Shown piece after piece: positions 6,853 to 8,013 of a stretch of 8,013 nt of DNA. The stretch's first letter is position 1. Every line of letters starts with the position of its first letter. Both the position numbers and the translations under genes were made by a program. This stretch comes from Actinoplanes liguriensis (GTDB lineage Bacteria > Actinomycetota > Actinomycetes > Mycobacteriales > Micromonosporaceae), in assembly GCA_000715855.1 (NCBI GenBank), contig KL571195.1, positions 22,158 to 30,170 on the forward strand, written 5' to 3'. Below the pieces are notes generated by a model. That model saw only the letters and a list, made by a program, of their open reading frames with translations. It ran no database searches and was not told the DNA's origin.

Positions 6853-6883
6853 ACGCTAAACCGCGAGACCCTGGTCACCGCAA
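6853..6883 (-). promoter_or_regulatory. Candidate promoter for the YgjP-like gene
   Basis: On the minus strand TTGCGG (6883-6878), a 19-nt spacer and TAGCGT (6858-6853) roughly match the principal-sigma-factor pattern TTGnnn-N17-19-TAnnnT. Transcription would start near 6846 and leave a leader of about 32 nt before ATG 6814. The spacing is slightly long and only pattern matching supports it. Confidence 0.3.
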
Positions 6884-7111
6884 GAGTACGCCCAATGACT
6901 GTCACGGAATGCGGTCGGTTCGTCCGCATATACCCGAAAAAAATTTCCCCAGCCGCAACATCGGAGACAGCCGTCAACCTAGACCATCTTCGACTCAGTG
7001 GACTACTCGGGGCGCACATCCCTTTCGTGCCGTTATGAAGCCAATCGTCGGCGTGTCCCGGCAAATCAGTGCAAAAAGGGTGCTCCGGGCGGGCACACTC
7101 ACGTCGTCGGT

Positions 7112-7128
7112 GACACTGCCGACACTGC
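7112..7128. repeat. Tandem GACACTGC repeat
   Basis: GACACTGC occurs at 7112-7119 and again at 7121-7128, a 9-bp period. It lies about 150 bp upstream of the DUF5679 start. It could be part of a regulator site or chance. Confidence 0.3.
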
Positions 7129-7269
7129 GCTGACATGGAAACGGCCTGACCTGGGTAAGTCCACGCCCCGGACGAGGGCCACGCCACATGGCGGCCCAGC
7201 GCCGCAGACAGGTTCACGCCCGTCGCCGCGAACAGGCACGGGGCCAAGCGGCCGACGAACACGAACACT

Positions 7270-7275
7270 AGGAGG
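7270..7275 (+). promoter_or_regulatory. Strong Shine-Dalgarno that fixes the DUF5679 start
   Basis: AGGAGG, an ideal anti-16S match, is followed by AACC and then the GTG at 7280. It is the best ribosome binding site in the window. It rules out the longer in-frame reading from further upstream and suggests high translation. Confidence 0.85.
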
Positions 7276-7279
7276 AACC

Positions 7280-7441
7280 GTGGCCGACACCACATACAAC
7301 GGCTACTGCGTCAAGTGCAAGGAGAAGCGTGACTTCCAGGGCAACGTGGAGGTCTCCAAGACCGGCATGAACATGGCCAAGGGGAAGTGCCCGGTGTGCG
7401 GGACCACGATGAACCGGATCCTGGGCAAGGCCGCGAAGTAG
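7280..7441 (+). CDS. DUF5679 small zinc-ribbon protein
   Basis: The 53-residue protein starts MADTTYNGYCVKCKEKRDF and ends CPVCGTTMNRILGKAAK. Two CxxC pairs (C10/C13 and C37/C40) about 24 residues apart form a zinc-ribbon or rubredoxin-like knuckle. This is the actinobacterial DUF5679 (PF18930) pattern, including the conserved VSKTGMNMAKGKCPVCG centre. The many lysines suggest nucleic-acid or ribosome association, but no function is established. The start is fixed by a perfect Shine-Dalgarno 4 nt upstream. A GC-rich hairpin follows within 10 nt of the stop, so the gene is probably a short monocistronic unit, perhaps abundantly expressed. Confidence 0.93.
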   Translation: MADTTYNGYCVKCKEKRDFQGNVEVSKTGMNMAKGKCPVCGTTMNRILGKAAK

Positions 7442-7448
7442 CCGACCG

Positions 7449-7491
7449 GCGCTCCCGGGGAGGCCGGTCGAACCGGCCGCCTCCCCGGCGC
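7449..7491 (+). terminator. GC-rich terminator-like hairpin after DUF5679
   Basis: GGCCGGT (7462-7468) and ACCGGCC (7472-7478) form a 7-bp stem with a CGA loop. Outside it CGGGGAGG (7456-7463) can pair with CCTCCCCG (7480-7487) and GCGC (7449-7452) with GCGC (7488-7491); these overlap the inner stem slightly, so the exact fold is uncertain. It begins 7 nt after the TAG. There is no T-run, as is usual for actinomycete hairpin terminators. Confidence 0.75.
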
Positions 7492-7500
7492 ACCGTAACC

Positions 7501-7609
7501 GTGTCCACACCAGCACGTTGAGTTATCCGGAGACGAGTCCATCCACCTGTGGATAACTCGCCCCAGCTTGTGGATAACCCTGCGGGGTGAGCCGCGGGGC
7601 TGTGGATAA
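7501..7609. promoter_or_regulatory. Cluster of DnaA boxes
   Basis: Three exact copies of TGTGGATAA, the reverse complement of the DnaA box TTATCCACA, lie at 7548-7556, 7569-7577 and 7601-7609, all in the same orientation. Their starts are 21 and 32 bp apart, close to two and three helical turns. Two weaker forward-facing sites precede them: GTGTCCACA at 7501-7509 (one mismatch to the Streptomyces-type TTGTCCACA) and TTATCCGGA at 7523-7531 (two mismatches). The first strong box is also half of a dyad, ATCCAC-CT-GTGGAT (7541-7554). No dnaA, dnaN or other origin gene is near. A DnaA-controlled promoter region for the following gene, or a DnaA-titrating site, is the most likely reading. Confidence 0.8.
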
Positions 7610-7631
7610 CGAACTCGCTCCGCAGCCTCGC

Positions 7632-7648
7632 AGTGACAACCTGTCACT
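7632..7648 (+). promoter_or_regulatory. Perfect 7-bp dyad abutting the start of the E1-like gene
   Basis: AGTGACA (7632-7638) and TGTCACT (7642-7648) are perfect inverted arms around ACC. The second arm ends one base before the ATG at 7650. The dyad covers the position where a leaderless -10 or a Shine-Dalgarno would be; the hexamer CAACCT 7 nt before the ATG is one base from TANNNT. It could be a repressor operator or a start-blocking hairpin. Confidence 0.45.
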
Positions 7649-7649
7649 C

Positions 7650-8013
7650 ATGACTCCCGCGCCCCGCACGCCACCACGCACCCCGCTTCCCCGGCCCACC
7701 CTGATCCCGGGGCTCGCCCGGGTCTGGCGGGGGCCGGTCGAGTTGCAACTCGGGCTCGACCCGGCGCGCGCGGTGCGGCTGGAGCTGCCCGATCCGCGCC
7801 TGGCCCGGGTCCTCGACCTGCTCGACGGCAACCGGCCGGAGCGACAGGTCCTGCTGCACGCCGCCGAGCTCGGGGTGCCGCCCGACGAGGCTCGGGAGCT
7901 GCTCGATCTCCTGCACCGGGCCGGTCTCGTGCTCCCCTCCTCGACGCTGCTGCCCGCCGGGCTGCCCAGCGCCGAGCGACGCCGGCTGGCCGGTGAAGCC
8001 GCCGCTCTCGCCC
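7650..8013 (+). CDS. ThiF/E1-like protein with leader-peptide-recognition-type N-terminal domain (partial, runs off the window)
   Basis: An open frame from ATG 7650 continues with no stop to the right edge, giving 121 residues of N-terminus. After a Pro/Arg-rich opening comes a domain starting RPTLIPGLARVWRGPVELQLGLDPARAVRLELPD, read as two or three beta-strands. It is followed by LARVLDLLDGNRPERQVLLHAAELGVPPDEARELLDLLHRAGLV, a winged-helix-like set of helices. This matches the N-terminus of actinobacterial ThiF-family adenylyltransferases often labelled 'TOMM precursor leader peptide-binding protein', whose N-terminal domain resembles the RRE fold of RiPP enzymes. The ATP-binding E1 core would lie past the edge and is not seen. 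The start lacks a Shine-Dalgarno and may be leaderless. The codon bias is strongly coding. The family call comes from pattern recognition of the N-terminus only. Confidence 0.75.
   Translation, partial: MTPAPRTPPRTPLPRPTLIPGLARVWRGPVELQLGLDPARAVRLELPDPRLARVLDLLDGNRPERQVLLHAAELGVPPDEARELLDLLHRAGLVLPSSTLLPAGLPSAERRRLAGEAAALA

Larger units (their letters stand above)
6815..7279. other. Gene-free intergenic stretch of about 465 bp
   Basis: No convincing protein, tRNA or known structured RNA is seen here. Reading frames crossing it lack the strong GC3 bias of the flanking genes. It is locally AT-richer, with an A7T3 tract at 6937-6946 next to CATATACCC. It also holds a short tandem repeat (7112-7128) and a small hairpin, GTGCTC/GGGCAC (7080-7085 with 7091-7096). 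It must contain the promoters of the divergent YgjP-like and DUF5679 genes. The DUF5679 promoter could not be placed: CTGACA at 7130-7135 has no well-spaced -10. A long 5' leader or a small RNA cannot be excluded. Confidence 0.5.

Noticed and set aside
6998..7279. An N-terminal extension of DUF5679 in the same frame
   Set aside because: A perfect Shine-Dalgarno at 7270-7275 and the family's usual length fix the start at 7280; the upstream residues look non-coding.
6843..7295. A 150-codon minus-strand frame in the gap upstream of YgjP
   Set aside because: No actinomycete GC3 bias, no ribosome binding site and no family resemblance; the clustered cysteines look incidental. It also runs into the DUF5679 start.
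7541..7609. A CRISPR-like repeat array
   Set aside because: The repeated unit is only 9-10 bp and matches the DnaA box; repeat length and spacing are wrong for CRISPR.
7303..7647. Minus-strand frames opposite DUF5679 and the DnaA-box region
   Set aside because: They run through the terminator hairpin and box cluster, with no coding bias or domain.
7501..7649. Chromosomal oriC
   Set aside because: No dnaA, dnaN, recF, rpmH or parAB neighbours and no AT-rich unwinding element; the region is too short and has too few boxes for an actinomycete origin.
7523..7916. Minus-strand frames antisense to the E1-like gene start
   Set aside because: The plus-strand frame has strong codon bias and a recognisable N-terminal domain, so these are shadows.

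Overview
The window is chromosomal DNA from a high-G+C actinomycete. The near-total G/C third positions, the frequent GTG starts, and the run of a UPF0182 membrane protein, a PDZ/Lon-domain protease and a DUF2342 'zincin-like' protein fit the Micromonosporaceae (Micromonospora or Actinoplanes type). This assignment comes from recognising the proteins and not from a search. The first three genes recall the Mycobacterium tuberculosis Rv3193c-Rv3194c-Rv3195 order, so most of the window looks like conserved actinobacterial core rather than a mobile island. I see no transposase, integrase, tRNA, rRNA or CRISPR array.

Layout from left to right. A strong hairpin at 30-82 closes the leftward UPF0182 gene (85-3051). 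Upstream of that, on the same strand, is the membrane-anchored PDZ/S16 serine protease (3120-4151). A 90-bp divergent promoter region separates it from the rightward DUF2342 gene (4242-5501). A 14-bp-stem hairpin at 5525-5560 serves the convergent end with a leftward, poorly known protein that resembles DUF2064/GT-A nucleotidyl- or glycosyl-transferases (5539-6141). Next is a leftward YgjP-type (M48/DUF45) metallopeptidase (6284-6814). A gene-free stretch of about 465 bp (6815-7279) leads to a 53-residue DUF5679 zinc-ribbon protein (7280-7441) with a strong ribosome binding site and a terminator-like hairpin. The window ends inside a rightward gene (7650 to the edge) whose N-terminus looks like an actinobacterial ThiF/E1-like protein with a leader-peptide-recognition-type winged-helix domain.

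The most striking non-coding element is at 7501-7609, between the DUF5679 terminator and the E1-like gene. It holds three perfect DnaA boxes (TGTGGATAA, the reverse of TTATCCACA), all in one orientation and spaced 21 and 32 bp apart, so close to whole helical turns. Two weaker boxes lie just upstream. No dnaA, dnaN or other replication-origin gene is in view, so this looks like a DnaA-binding regulatory or titration site rather than oriC. A perfect 7+7 dyad (7632-7648) abuts the start codon of the E1-like gene, so that gene may be controlled at two levels.

Together, the genes suggest cell-envelope and proteostasis functions on the left (UPF0182, PDZ/S16 protease) and small, little-studied modification or peptidase functions on the right (YgjP-like peptidase, DUF5679, E1-like protein). 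Any functional link between the two halves is inference.
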